Positions 30,551 through 38,868 of a stretch of 64,000 nt of DNA are shown in pieces. The notes beneath the pieces were generated by a model. The model searched no databases, had not been told where the DNA came from, and saw only the letters and a program-made list of their open reading frames with translations. A program made the translations under genes and the position numbers. The DNA comes from Auanema rhodensis (Eukaryota > Nematoda > Chromadorea > Rhabditida > Rhabditidae), in NCBI GenBank assembly GCA_964057225.1, contig OZ059895.1:9362001-9426000 (forward strand). The letters are read 5' to 3'. Within the stretch, counting starts at the first letter, position 1. Each line of letters opens with the position of its first letter.

Positions 30551-30690
30551 TAAAAAAAACGACTAAAAAACGACTAAAAAACGATTAAAAAACGACTAAA
30601 ATCGACTAAATTTGTCTAAAACACCAAAAAAAAAATCGTACACGACTAAACGACTAAAAATTTTAGCGAGAAACAATTAGTCGACTAATT
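30551..30690 (+). repeat. Short tandem CGACTAAAA-type repeats
   Basis: Several near-tandem copies of an 11-12 base word (ACGACTAAAAA) followed by degenerate forms (TCGACTAAATT, TAGTCGACTAATTCG). Repeats of this kind are often subterminal in hAT-like transposons, and a BED finger frame follows 180 bases downstream, so they may belong to one element. That link is inference. Confidence 0.55.
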
Positions 30691-30867
30691 CGGCTAATAT
30701 TAAATATTCAAATTTTTTTTTCAAAATTTAAAAAACTATATTTGAAATAGAAAATAAGCCAAAAAACAATTAGCATTAAAATTTAGCATAATAAATTAAA
30801 TTTTCAAAACAAAAAAAGAAAATTTTTTCAAATTCATTATCATCATCTGTTCGCCTACAACGTCGAA

Positions 30868-31038
30868 ATGAGCTCGGTTTGCTTATATTTCAAGAAAACT
30901 GAAGATGCAACAATCTGCACAATCTGCACCAAAACTGTGAAGATATCGTCAAAAGGATTGACCAACAACCAGTGGAGCCACCTGAAGAGAAAGCACAACT
31001 TTCTGAGGAATCAAGCAAACGAGGAAGAGACTGACTAG
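30868..31038 (+). pseudogene. BED-type zinc finger fragment (hAT transposase N-terminus?)
   Basis: A 56-residue frame begins MSSVCLYFKKTEDATICTIC. It has the BED spacing: an aromatic N-terminal part, CTICTK (CxxC), then NQWSHLKRKHN (H-x4-H). BED fingers of this sort start hAT-superfamily transposases and hAT-derived regulators. The reading frame is cut by the terminus of a Polinton: the stop codon at 31036-31038 overlaps the first bases of the Polinton end (31037). No DDE or dimerisation region is present. It could also be a small domesticated finger protein, but the truncation argues against this. Confidence 0.6.
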
Positions 31039-31369
31039 TAGAGAGCCGTGCAAAATTTACTGACCACGTCCCCAAACAGATGTCAAAAACATACTTTTGA
31101 GGGCGTCAGCTGCTGAAAACATACTTTTGGGGCGCGTCAGCTGTCAAAAACATATTTTTGAGCGTCAGCTGTTAAAATCATATTTTGTGCTCAGAGCCCA
31201 TGGATTTTCCTTTTTTAACTTTAAAATCATGCTTTTAAGCATGATTTTTTTTTAATCAAATTTAAATTTGTTTTTCAAATGTATATATGTATATAATTAT
31301 ATATTTTAAATTATTTCTTAAATATATTAAGTGAAAAAAAAGTTATGAATTTTAAATATTTAAATTATA
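31037..31369 (+). repeat. Outer TIR, left, type A
   Basis: Inverted partner of about 46830-47136. Near the tip are four tandem-like units of about 30 bases containing GCGTCAGCTG and CATAYTTTTG. Further in is a palindrome AATCATGCTTTTAAGCATGATT (about 31228-31249), then AT-rich DNA. Confidence 0.85.
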
Positions 31370-31443
31370 AGTAGAGAGCCATGCTGAATTTACTAACCAC
31401 GCCCCCAAACAGTTGCTAAAAACATACTTTTGAGGGCGTCAGC
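31370..31443 (+). repeat. Truncated second Polinton end (74 bases)
   Basis: Starts with the terminal motif AGTAGAGAGCCATGC and stops at GGGCGTCAGC, where another copy of the same end begins. It is a tandem duplication of the first 74 bases of the type B terminus, lying inside the type A TIR. Confidence 0.85.
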
Positions 31444-32068
31444 AGTAGAGAGCCATGCCGAATTTACTAACCACGCCCCCAAACAGTTGCTAAAAACATA
31501 CTTTTGAGGGCGTCAGCTGTCAAAATCATACTTTTGGGGGCGTCAGCTGTCAAAATCATATTTTCGGCGTCAGCTGTCAAAAATATACTTTTCATCCCGA
31601 TGCAGGCTCTCGAGCCTGCGCATGAATCAAAATGCATGATTTTTTTTTAAAAATTATTTTTTAATGTATTATTTTAAATGAACTTTTATTATTTATATAT
31701 TTGTTAATTGTATTTGTAAATATTTTTAAACTTATTTCTTTTTAAATGTATTTTTAATATTCATATATGTTTTAAATTGTATTTGTAAATATTATTATTT
31801 AATTGTTTCTTTTTAAATATATTTTTAATAATATTTCTTTTTAAATGTATTTTAATCTTTATATATTTTTTAATTGTATCTTTAAAACTGAATAAATTAT
31901 TTCTCATATATATTGTTTTTTATTTATTTAAATATTTTTAAAAGGTAATCCATATGTTCACCGTACCTCTTATGGGTTAATCAATGGAACTCATATCGAA
32001 GGTTAATTCGATAAGAAGTAATAAATATTTAAACTTTAATGAAACACATATCGAAGGTTAATTCGATA
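31444..32068 (+). repeat. Third stacked Polinton end, type B TIR
   Basis: Starts AGTAGAGAGCCATGCCG and matches the end at 48567 through a hairpin (GCAGGCT-ctcg-AGCCTGC near 31605-31622) and a long AT-rich stretch. Its inner part (from about 31945) matches, inverted, the inner right TIR at 46368-46540. Confidence 0.82.
31994..32068 (+). repeat. Palindromic iterons, left TIR
   Basis: Two copies of the interrupted palindrome TATCGAA-GGTTAA-TTCGATA at 31994-32013 and 32049-32068, 55 bases apart. The same palindrome occurs three times in the right TIR. It could bind an element-encoded or host protein; this is inference. Confidence 0.85.
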
Positions 32069-32945
32069 AGATCGTTAAAACAGGTGCACTACACATGGCA
32101 AAAGTTGTGTTCATAAAAATATGATAAATAGCTGTACACCACATGTACCCATAACGCTAAAGAATACTTACTATGCCAAGGGGTCATGAGTATATACGAA
32201 TATTTTCAAACTTTTTAACATCAAAAATGTTACTTTAAAGTAATTGTTGTTGTAGCCCTAATAGTTTATAAATGTTCTGATAGCTAATGTAATTCATAAC
32301 TATGTTCAAGAATAGAATAAATGTTTCGTAATATATTTATTGAACAATAAATTTTCATTTAAAATTAGAACATGTGTTAACATTTTGTAAGAGTTTCTTT
32401 TTTACAAAGTGTCTGGAAATGTTGTACTTGTAATCGGATGTGTACAAGTCTGTTTTTCGCAACAATCCTGCGTTTCCTCAGTAGGATCCAACATTTTGAA
32501 TTAGTGTTTCCTAAACTATAAAAGTAAGAGTGTACCACAGCTGTTATAATAAGAATATGAATACAATATTAAACGATCCTATTGTAATCTTCCACAATTT
32601 TGGATGACAGTTGTTATTGTATAGGGACTTGTCACAAATGAGTTGAATTATTGTTAAATATTTGTAGTTACGAAATCGAATGATGTAACAAGTAATTAAT
32701 AAGCGGATAGTTACAGGTTGTTAATCCGGCAACTGTTGGCGCAATCGGTGTATTTGAGCGCATTTGACAGCTGTTTGCGCAACAAACTGCTAATTAATGT
32801 ATAAATGCATATATTTGTTGTAATATATAACAAATAGAAAAGCCGCATACAGCAGTCAACTGTTTTGTGAAAGAGGCGGAGTGGTTATAGCTTTACAACA
32901 AAGTTTGTATAAAAGGTGGCAAAATTTTTTAGACTGAAATTTGCA
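32069..32945. other. Polinton A left noncoding region
   Basis: No convincing gene to about 32850. A TATA-like ATGTATAAATGCAT lies near 32797, after GCGCAA/TTGCGC words (about 32737-32790), and could be a promoter for the + strand gene that follows. Confidence 0.4.
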
Positions 32946-32948
32946 TTT

Positions 32949-33068
32949 CAGCTCCGCCAACAAGTCGACTCTACGATCCAGCTCTGTCAACAAGTCTACT
33001 CTCCGATCCAGCTCCGCCACCAAATCTTCTCGCCGATCCACCTCTGCCAACAAGTCGACGATCTGATC
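32949..33068. repeat. Four tandem 30-base units, open on both strands
   Basis: Four diverged copies of CAGCTCCGCCAACAAGTCGA-type units at exact 30-base spacing. On + they encode ten-residue repeats (LRQQVDSTIQ type). On minus they encode LDRRVDLLAE-type repeats within a 73-codon frame (32856-33077). Either could be coding. The minus version has an amphipathic, coiled-coil-like look. The + version leads without a stop into the following gene. Confidence 0.75.
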
Positions 33069-33170
33069 CAACGTCAACAGACTGCTGCTAGGACTTTCCT
33101 CTACTCTACTTGGACCCTAGACGTAAAAGTTCGTTGTTGTTTAGGAAAAGCCTCCAATTTAGCTACAAAC

Positions 33171-33763
33171 ATGAAGCGTTCCGCTCTTGTTGATGTAGAG
33201 AATATTGTACCTTCGACACCGGAACCGGATGTTCCACGACCACCCACACCAGGACCCAACTTTGCTGCCACATTCTTTGGTAAGGTTTTATTTTTGTTAT
33301 CAATTATTTTTTGTTTAGACACAAAAAAAAGCAGGTACAAATCTCAAAGGATAGCTCTCCACAACAGCCTGTAGTTATGAGACCAATATGTCTCTGCAAA
33401 ACTTGTAGGGATACATTGCAAGTCGTAGACGAGTACCACTGTTTCAGCCTCTGTGTCAAGTGTAGAGCGAGGAATGATGCCTTAGGGCTTTTAAAAGTTT
33501 TCCGTCATTATAAACCTGAAAATTCAACAATCAATGTGAGATTATAAAATTATTAATTCTAATTATTATTTTTTCTTTTACAGATGCGTTCCTATTCTAG
33601 CATGTCATCAAAACAATTGTTGAATAATATGGGTTACATTGCCATTTATACTGATGAGTCAACTGTCAAGTCTTTTGGTTATAAGCAGAATGTGTTCTAC
33701 TTTAAATTAAGTCAACAGGCGCTCAACTTGAATATGCTTATCCGTTTTGATCCATCGTTTTGA
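33171..33763 (+). CDS. Unrecognised Polinton protein with a four-cysteine cluster
   Basis: Probable three-exon gene. Exon 1 begins MKRSALVDVENIVPSTPEPD and is rich in Pro (PRPPTPGPNF). Exon 2 (about 33319-33534) carries CLCKTC and CFSLCVKC, a zinc-ribbon or RING-like pair of CxxC motifs. Exon 3 (from 33584) begins MRSYSSMSSKQLLNNMGYIA and ends RFDPSF. The exon 1 frame can extend left through the 30-base repeats. The phase across the first intron does not match; an eight-A tract at the start of exon 2 marks the break, so there may be an indel or misassembly, or the intron is mis-placed. Family unknown. Confidence 0.45.
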
Positions 33764-33854
33764 CTACAACAAGCACAAACTGTTTAATGGACAGTTGGTT
33801 GATTTTGTTATGTTATATTTAAATTTTCTTAGCCGTAACATTTTTTTTTCCAGC

Positions 33855-34070
33855 TCTTGAAGTTTGAAATTATCCATCAACAGCCGACTCTCAAACCAAC
33901 TGGTAAGCATTGAAAATTTAAATATTATTCAGTTTATAATTATAGGTTATATCATTGTCTTGGCTTTTATGTTTTGCTGGTTTTTTATTGTTACATTATG
34001 CGATATATCAAATAAATCATTTATTATTAATACAATTGCTTACAACAACAGTGAAAAATTATACATTTAA
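33855..34070 (+). CDS. Possible C-terminal exons with a transmembrane helix
   Basis: After a ttccag acceptor, a short exon (LLKFEIIHQQPTLKPT) joins through a 45-base intron to an exon with a strong hydrophobic helix, GYIIVLAFMFCWFFIVTLCD, ending in TAA at 34070. The phases fit. It may be the end of the preceding cysteine-cluster gene if that gene is spliced before its apparent stop, or a separate small membrane protein. It converges with, and slightly overlaps, the end of the integrase chromodomain. Confidence 0.35.
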
Positions 34071-35079
34071 ATTTTCTGCATCTATCCATTCATTAAAGTT
34101 GTCGGGATATCCACTCCATTTTACAAATACTTGACGTTTACCGCTTCGAGTACGCTCTTTTAAAACTTTTTCTATATAGTACTTGTTGTTGTTTTAGTAC
34201 AATTGTGAATAGCTCCATTGTATATCCAGACTCGTAACTTTTTTCAAAAGTACGCCTGTTCTTGCTTATGCGAACATTATCACCAATTTTGAATCGGTTG
34301 CGAACAGCTGGTGCATATTGTTCAACGAATATATTTGCTGTAACATCTACGGGGCGCATTTTAATCGACCGATTGTAAGATTTGTTTATTCCTTCGACCA
34401 AGTCATCTAGTATATCAATCCAACGATGATTATTCTTGTAATAGAGATATTTCATCATGCGTGTTTTTAAAGTTCTATTTGCTCGCTCCACCATTGCAGC
34501 CTTTTGTGGTGAACTTGTAGATCCGTGCAGTATGGCAAACTTTTTGAATAGTTTTTCACAATGATTATTATAAAACTCTGTGCCATTATCAGTAATCAAC
34601 TGAATTGGTATAAAATTCTTGAATAAACTTTCAAATGCACTAGCAACCTCTATACCACCTTTAGTTTTCAAAGGTCTAACATATAACATTCGTGTATAAA
34701 CATCAATCATGGTCAACATGTAAGCATAGCCGTCGTTTAATTTTTTATATTTTTGCATATCAACCAAATCTGCTTGCACTGTTAGAAATCGACCACATCC
34801 TCTAGTCTTTCTAGTCTGCATACGCATTCTGGTTGGTTTATGCCGTGTAAAAGTTTCAGAATCTTGCAAAAAATTATCAACTTGTACCTTTGAAATGCCA
34901 TGTTTTCGTGCTTGCGATAATAAATTCTTGGCTGATGTATATGAAGCTGGATGTTTTATATCGTAATAAATGCTCGCCAAAATATCATTTCCATAATCTA
35001 ATGTAGAACCTTTTACGACCTTGGCCATTCTGTGAGTCTCCTTCTTGTGGTGTGTAATATGATTCGGCGGCAGTATCAA
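34059..35079 (-). CDS. Polinton integrase (rve core plus chromodomain, frame broken)
   Basis: Retrovirus-type DDE integrase that inserts the element. The start is probably the Met at 35028 (MAKVVKGSTL); the frame opens earlier and overlaps the upstream gene. The order is an N-terminal helical HHCC-like region, then the core with catalytic residues in VQADLVDM (Asp), LITDNGTEF (Asp) and AAMVERANRTLK (Glu). An SH3-like segment (RFKIGDNVRISK) follows. The frame stops at 34138. A chromodomain (VFVKWSGYPDNFNEWI) continues to a stop at 34059 in another frame, so the C-terminus is displaced by a frame change near 34190-34205. An N-terminal fragment is also present in Polinton C. Confidence 0.88.
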
Positions 35080-35701
35080 AAGTCTTTGACCTTTTACTTT
35101 TCAGTGTACGAACCGGTGATGGTGAATATCTAATAACAGCTTTACGATGACGAGGCGTTCTAGGTAATATAGTAGAGTCCAAGTCTGTAACAGCCGGTTC
35201 AGCTCTAGTTACAACGTCAACTGAATCATTGTCAGCCGACTCTCTTCTAGTTTGTTTCTTGTTAGAACTAGGTACGCCTTTACTGGCTAAAAACTTTGAC
35301 AAGACTGAAAATCCATTGGGCTCCGTTTTTGTTTTATCCAATACAAAATCTAAAATTTTTGTAATATTCGTGTTTGGTACAGCCTCATTATTAATCACAA
35401 GTTGGTTATTCTTGTTTGTGCGCACCTCTGGAAAATTCTCCCACAAATTGTTATACTTTCTTGGCAACTTGTATTCTGGCAATAGAGGTGGATCAGCATT
35501 TTCCACTTGTACTGATATGGGCGCATCTATACTTTCTCTATAGTTTTTGAGACGAGCAATCAAGTCTTCGTATAGTTCAGCCTTTTTATAGTCGGGTATA
35601 GCTCTATTTTCTCTTAAAAGCTTGAGCTCTGCATCAAACTTGTCTATATTAATTGTTTCCTCGTCGACAGGAATTAGTCGATATTTATGGTTGAGCTTCA
35701 T
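34985..35701 (-). CDS. Conserved Polinton protein of unknown role (238 aa)
   Basis: Begins MKLNHKYRLIPVDEETINID, followed by a helical segment (KAELYEDLIARLKNYRESI) and a basic, Ser/Pro-rich tail with PRTPRHRKAVIRYSPSPVR. The start of this protein (a KYxLIPxD opening, then a helical Arg/Tyr-rich segment) resembles a protein commonly found beside the integrase in animal Polintons; this is from memory of the family and not a search. It overlaps the upstream 102-aa gene by 4 bases and the integrase frame at its end, so the three are tightly packed. Partial copies are at 47137-47523 and 60456-60668. The basic tail suggests nucleic acid binding (inference). Confidence 0.75.
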   Translation of the reverse strand: MKLNHKYRLIPVDEETINIDKFDAELKLLRENRAIPDYKKAELYEDLIARLKNYRESIDAPISVQVENADPPLLPEYKLPRKYNNLWENFPEVRTNKNNQLVINNEAVPNTNITKILDFVLDKTKTEPNGFSVLSKFLASKGVPSSNKKQTRRESADNDSVDVVTRAEPAVTDLDSTILPRTPRHRKAVIRYSPSPVRTLKSKRSKTFDTAAESYYTPQEGDSQNGQGRKRFYIRLWK

Positions 35702-36006
35702 GATTTAAAACCAAAATAGGCAATACCACATGTAACTATTGTTTTCAATTGTTTGTGTGAAAGCGTTGCCAATAATGATTTAGCCTTTTCCGGTGTGCGT
35801 ATCAAAGCTATTTGACGTAATAATGAAGATATGGGCAAGAGGGTTTTATATTCCTTGTTAGTTAAAAGAAAATTATTATTTTTCACAATATTAAATACAA
35901 TTTCAACAATAATTTCAATTTGTGCAAAAGAAAATGAGGAAACAGAACAAGGAGTTTTGGCGCATGAAGACAAAAAGTTGAAATTTGACAAAATACGACC
36001 ACTCAT
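35698..36006 (-). CDS. Conserved small helical Polinton protein (102 aa)
   Basis: Begins MSGRILSNFNFLSSCAKTPC. The core has IVEIVFNIVKNNNFLLTNKE, then LLRQIALIRTPEKAKSLLATL. The pattern of a hydrophobic helix, an LLT-K-EYK stretch, a second helix and a basic segment recalls a small protein found between ATPase and integrase in many animal Polintons (family knowledge, not tested). Two further copies exist in the window: one with a nonsense codon (47520-47828) and one intact (60837-61145). This repeated conservation supports it as a real gene. Function unknown. Confidence 0.7.
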   Translation of the reverse strand: MSGRILSNFNFLSSCAKTPCSVSSFSFAQIEIIVEIVFNIVKNNNFLLTNKEYKTLLPISSLLRQIALIRTPEKAKSLLATLSHKQLKTIVTCGIAYFGFKS

Positions 36007-36018
36007 TGAACAAGCACT

Positions 36019-36714
36019 TTAAACACTAAACACATTTCTGGCAACATAAACAATAGGGTTCTCCGCTGTTATATCAGATAGTATACGCTGCTTCTCACTT
36101 GTTAAAGGATGATTGTCAATCAGTAAATGACTATAGGGAGTAGACATTGCATCATCATACGCCTCTAGAGCATTTTTGAAACGTGGCCCAAATAATTGCT
36201 GCAGACAATTACGTATTTGTAATATATCTGAATGACTTTTCATCAGTATTATATATGTACTATTGATTCGACTGGTCCTGTCCAGTTGAAATGCCGCTTG
36301 CACAAGATTAAACACTGCCAAATTCCAGTGATGAGCCCATACTGTAAAAATGTTGTTGAGTAATTCCTTTGCTGCTTTATTCGATGAAAAAAAGTTCATC
36401 AAATCATCCAGCACTAGTATAGTATTTACTCCCTTTTGTTCTTTTCTCAAATCAGGATCAGGAGGCCCTTGAATAACTATTAAACGCTCATCATTTATTG
36501 GTACACCTGACGATGACCCACATTGACTGAACCAGAATATTCTATCAATGGGGACGTTGAAAAACTTTTCAGTATTTTCACATATGTGCTTTATGAGGGT
36601 TGTTTTACCGCATTGGGTAGCACCTATTACAGTTGTCTGACTGGGTAGTTTGAAGCTGAAAACCATAATCAACCACTCGTAAATGTACCTAAAATGCAAA
36701 TGATTCATTTGCAA
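36019..36714 (-). CDS. Polinton packaging ATPase (FtsK/HerA, A32-like)
   Basis: Genome-packaging NTPase of the adenovirus/NCLDV/Polinton lineage. Walker A is GATQCGKTTL near the N-terminus, Walker B is ILVLDDLMNFF, and a sensor-like QAAFQLDR follows. The frame opens at 36714, but the Met at 36666 (MVFSFKLPSQTTVIG) leaves more room for the divergent promoter and is an equally good start. It ends YVARNVFSV. A second, nearly identical copy lies at 47841-48521, and a tail fragment at 60796-60824. It faces the minor capsid gene across only 30 bases. Confidence 0.92.
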   Translation of the reverse strand: MQMNHLHFRYIYEWLIMVFSFKLPSQTTVIGATQCGKTTLIKHICENTEKFFNVPIDRIFWFSQCGSSSGVPINDERLIVIQGPPDPDLRKEQKGVNTILVLDDLMNFFSSNKAAKELLNNIFTVWAHHWNLAVFNLVQAAFQLDRTSRINSTYIILMKSHSDILQIRNCLQQLFGPRFKNALEAYDDAMSTPYSHLLIDNHPLTSEKQRILSDITAENPIVYVARNVFSV

Positions 36715-36744
36715 TAGTGTACACGTATCAAGTGGTGGTTTGTC

Positions 36745-37602
36745 ATGGATGATTTTTACATTACTCTTCCATCATCAGTTGACTCTGAAAAAAGTAATAC
36801 ATCATCAGTGTTTCTTACCAGATTACCTGAAACACTAAGGCTACGCAATAATAGATATTGCATTGGGCTGACAGACATCATTTTTCCTTGTTTTATATTA
36901 AATGTTCAAAAAGATTTATCTTATACACTACGTTTTTCCAATAGAAAATTTATTCTGCACTTGCCTAAAGGCAACTATGCAAATGGTGATGAAATAATAC
37001 GCGGAATCAATGCTGGAAGAGAATCATTTATCGCCAACAATACAAAGCCTCTTGGAGCTGAGGAAGAAGCACGTATAAAAAGTTTAATAGATAAAGATGA
37101 AGATGTAAAAAAATGGTATAATAATCGCCAGGCTGAGGCTAAGCTAGTGGAGGAAATGCTCGCAGATGCCACATTTCAGTTTAACAAAACATTGCAGCGC
37201 ATAGAGTTTGTAACAAGCAAGCGACTATTAATGAATGCAACGCTTGGTGATGATTTTGCATATTTTCTTGGTTTTGAAAATAAAAACATCAACGATACAA
37301 TAATAGCCAGGCGTCCCATTGATTTTTCAAATAACATTAATACAATGTATATATATTGTGATATTGTAGAATATTCCATTCTTGGTAATGTGAAAGCTAA
37401 TTTACTTGCATGTTTACCTGTACCACCTCCTACTGAATTTGGTAAAATGATTGCCAAAACATTTAATCCTATTCGTTATGTACCAATCACTAGACAAACA
37501 CTCGATACCATACGTATTGAAATTTTAGATGAATTTGGTCGTCCTATGCAATTTAATTATGGTTCTACAGTTGTTACATTGCATGTTAAAAATATGAAAT
37601 AA
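36745..37602 (+). CDS. Polinton minor capsid (penton-like) protein
   Basis: The 285-residue protein begins MDDFYITLPSSVDSEKSNTS and continues FLTRLPETLRL, then YCIGLTDIIFPCF. This is the opening typical of Polinton PX/minor capsid proteins, predicted to form a single jelly-roll penton at capsid vertices. A charged central segment (about residues 90-140) is followed by beta-rich sequence (FAYFLGFENKN, NTMYIYCDIVEYSILGN). No copy was found in Polinton C. It is divergent from the ATPase. Confidence 0.8.
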   Translation: MDDFYITLPSSVDSEKSNTSSVFLTRLPETLRLRNNRYCIGLTDIIFPCFILNVQKDLSYTLRFSNRKFILHLPKGNYANGDEIIRGINAGRESFIANNTKPLGAEEEARIKSLIDKDEDVKKWYNNRQAEAKLVEEMLADATFQFNKTLQRIEFVTSKRLLMNATLGDDFAYFLGFENKNINDTIIARRPIDFSNNINTMYIYCDIVEYSILGNVKANLLACLPVPPPTEFGKMIAKTFNPIRYVPITRQTLDTIRIEILDEFGRPMQFNYGSTVVTLHVKNMK

Positions 37603-37607
37603 ACGTT

Positions 37608-38102
37608 TCATTCAACAGTTATACAATACCACATTTTTATTTTCGAAGGTTTAAAAGATAGTTTAGGGCAGTTTTGTTTGTCGCTCGGCTCGTGTTGTGA
37701 ATGTTCTCCGTCACTATTGCTGCGGCATCTTTTTGATTGGGTTGAATGTACAAACTCCTCAGCTTTTTCAAAGGGTTTGCTGGTATCATTTCCATCACCA
37801 TCTTCACCATTCGTTCCATTATTATTATGAATACGCCGAATATGACGCTCACAATTGAATCTTGTTCCAAAAGTTTCACTACAATGAGGACACAAACGTC
37901 TACGAACACCATCCAAATGTCCATATTTTTGAATAAAGTCAGCATTGCTGATATAATTGTTACATATGGGTTGAATCCCTGCATGTCTTTTCATAACGTG
38001 ATCACTAAAATGCTTGGTTGAAGAAAATATTTCCTTGCATGTACCACAATATTTGTTACATAAAAGTTCCATTAGAGGAAAATGAAAAACGACCACACGC
38101 AA
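37608..38102 (-). CDS. C2H2 zinc-finger protein of Polinton A
   Basis: Two classical fingers: YCGTCKEIFSSTKHF..HVMKRH and LCPHCSETF..HIRRIHN. An acidic Asn/Asp/Glu-rich linker and a Ser/His-rich tail follow. The start may be the Met giving MELLCNKYCGTC (38072) and not the first. The gene converges on the minor capsid gene with 5 bases between stops and is packed tightly with the upstream small membrane-protein frame. Likely DNA or RNA binding; host capture is possible. Confidence 0.75.
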   Translation of the reverse strand: MRVVVFHFPLMELLCNKYCGTCKEIFSSTKHFSDHVMKRHAGIQPICNNYISNADFIQKYGHLDGVRRRLCPHCSETFGTRFNCERHIRRIHNNNGTNGEDGDGNDTSKPFEKAEEFVHSTQSKRCRSNSDGEHSQHEPSDKQNCPKLSFKPSKIKMWYCITVE

Positions 38103-38113
38103 TCAACCCACTT

Positions 38114-38320
38114 TTATATAATGAGCAATAATATGACTAGTGTTGTACAAAAGCCCAATCCCAATGCTATACCTTTAATAAATGGCACTGAAATACATTT
38201 CAACATTCTCCTGTATAAAGGCGCTGGTTTAGATTGCTCCAACGTGTATTTGACACATAATTCACAGTGACAAGGAATAGTCATAACTGACCACGTAATG
38301 TAGCAGGTTATTAATGACAA
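38114..38320 (-). CDS. Putative 68-aa C-terminally anchored membrane protein
   Basis: Starts MSLITCYITWSVMTIPCHCE, has several cysteines, a basic stretch (LYRRMLK), and ends in a hydrophobic helix GIALGLGFCTTLVILLLII. It fits exactly between the protease stop (38326) and the zinc-finger start (38102), with gaps of 5 and 11 bases, so the minus strand series is continuous. A + frame (38082-38270) overlaps it and is the competing possibility. Confidence 0.45.
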   Translation of the reverse strand: MSLITCYITWSVMTIPCHCELCVKYTLEQSKPAPLYRRMLKCISVPFIKGIALGLGFCTTLVILLLII

Positions 38321-38325
38321 ATTTC

Positions 38326-38868
38326 TTATATAGTAGCCAATTTATAGTCGAATACTTTATGCATAAACGCTTTAATAAAGACATCATCATTTTTCAATAG
38401 TTTAAAAAATGAACAAATGCTTTCAAATGAATTACCAGCCGACAACATTAGTATTACAAATACCACATAGCCACCACAAGTGTATTCAATTAAACGTTGT
38501 GGTTTGCAAGTATTAATTTTTACCTTTTTATATTTGGCAAGATAATTTTGAATGTACTTGTTCATTTTATATCCCAAGCTACAGAAAAAATAGGCTTGCT
38601 TGTTACGGACAAAGATGACCTGCCAATGTGTGCCTGGCTTATCATGTGTGTCAGTATTTACGACAAGTGCAAAGTTTTTACGACGCGTTTTGGGTAGAGT
38701 ATCAGCGCTATATACACCGAGGAATAGTTTCCGAGTGCTGGGGACAGATTGCAATAGTGATACTATTTCAGACGAATACATTTTAGTAGAATGATCTAGT
38801 GTAACTTTTGTATTGCGCGCGTGCGGTTCGATATGCCGCACCTCCTTTTGGATGTCAACTCTATTCAA
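38326..38868 (-). CDS. Adenain-like cysteine protease
   Basis: Maturation protease of the adenovirus/Polinton type (C5/Ulp1 fold) that cleaves capsid precursors. Motifs: GVYSADTLP near the N-terminus, THWQVIFV (catalytic His), a region with YFFCSLGY, and EYTCGGYVVFVILM (catalytic Cys). The real start is probably the Met at 38781 (MYSSEIVSLLQSVPS): the longer frame would overlap the divergent capsid-associated gene, and adenain homologues begin near this point. Confidence 0.85.
   Translation of the reverse strand: MNRVDIQKEVRHIEPHARNTKVTLDHSTKMYSSEIVSLLQSVPSTRKLFLGVYSADTLPKTRRKNFALVVNTDTHDKPGTHWQVIFVRNKQAYFFCSLGYKMNKYIQNYLAKYKKVKINTCKPQRLIEYTCGGYVVFVILMLSAGNSFESICSFFKLLKNDDVFIKAFMHKVFDYKLATI

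Noticed and set aside
38082-38270. Plus-strand 62-codon frame in the Polinton
   Set aside because: It overlaps the minus-strand membrane-protein frame, which fits the packed gene order better; kept only as the alternative.
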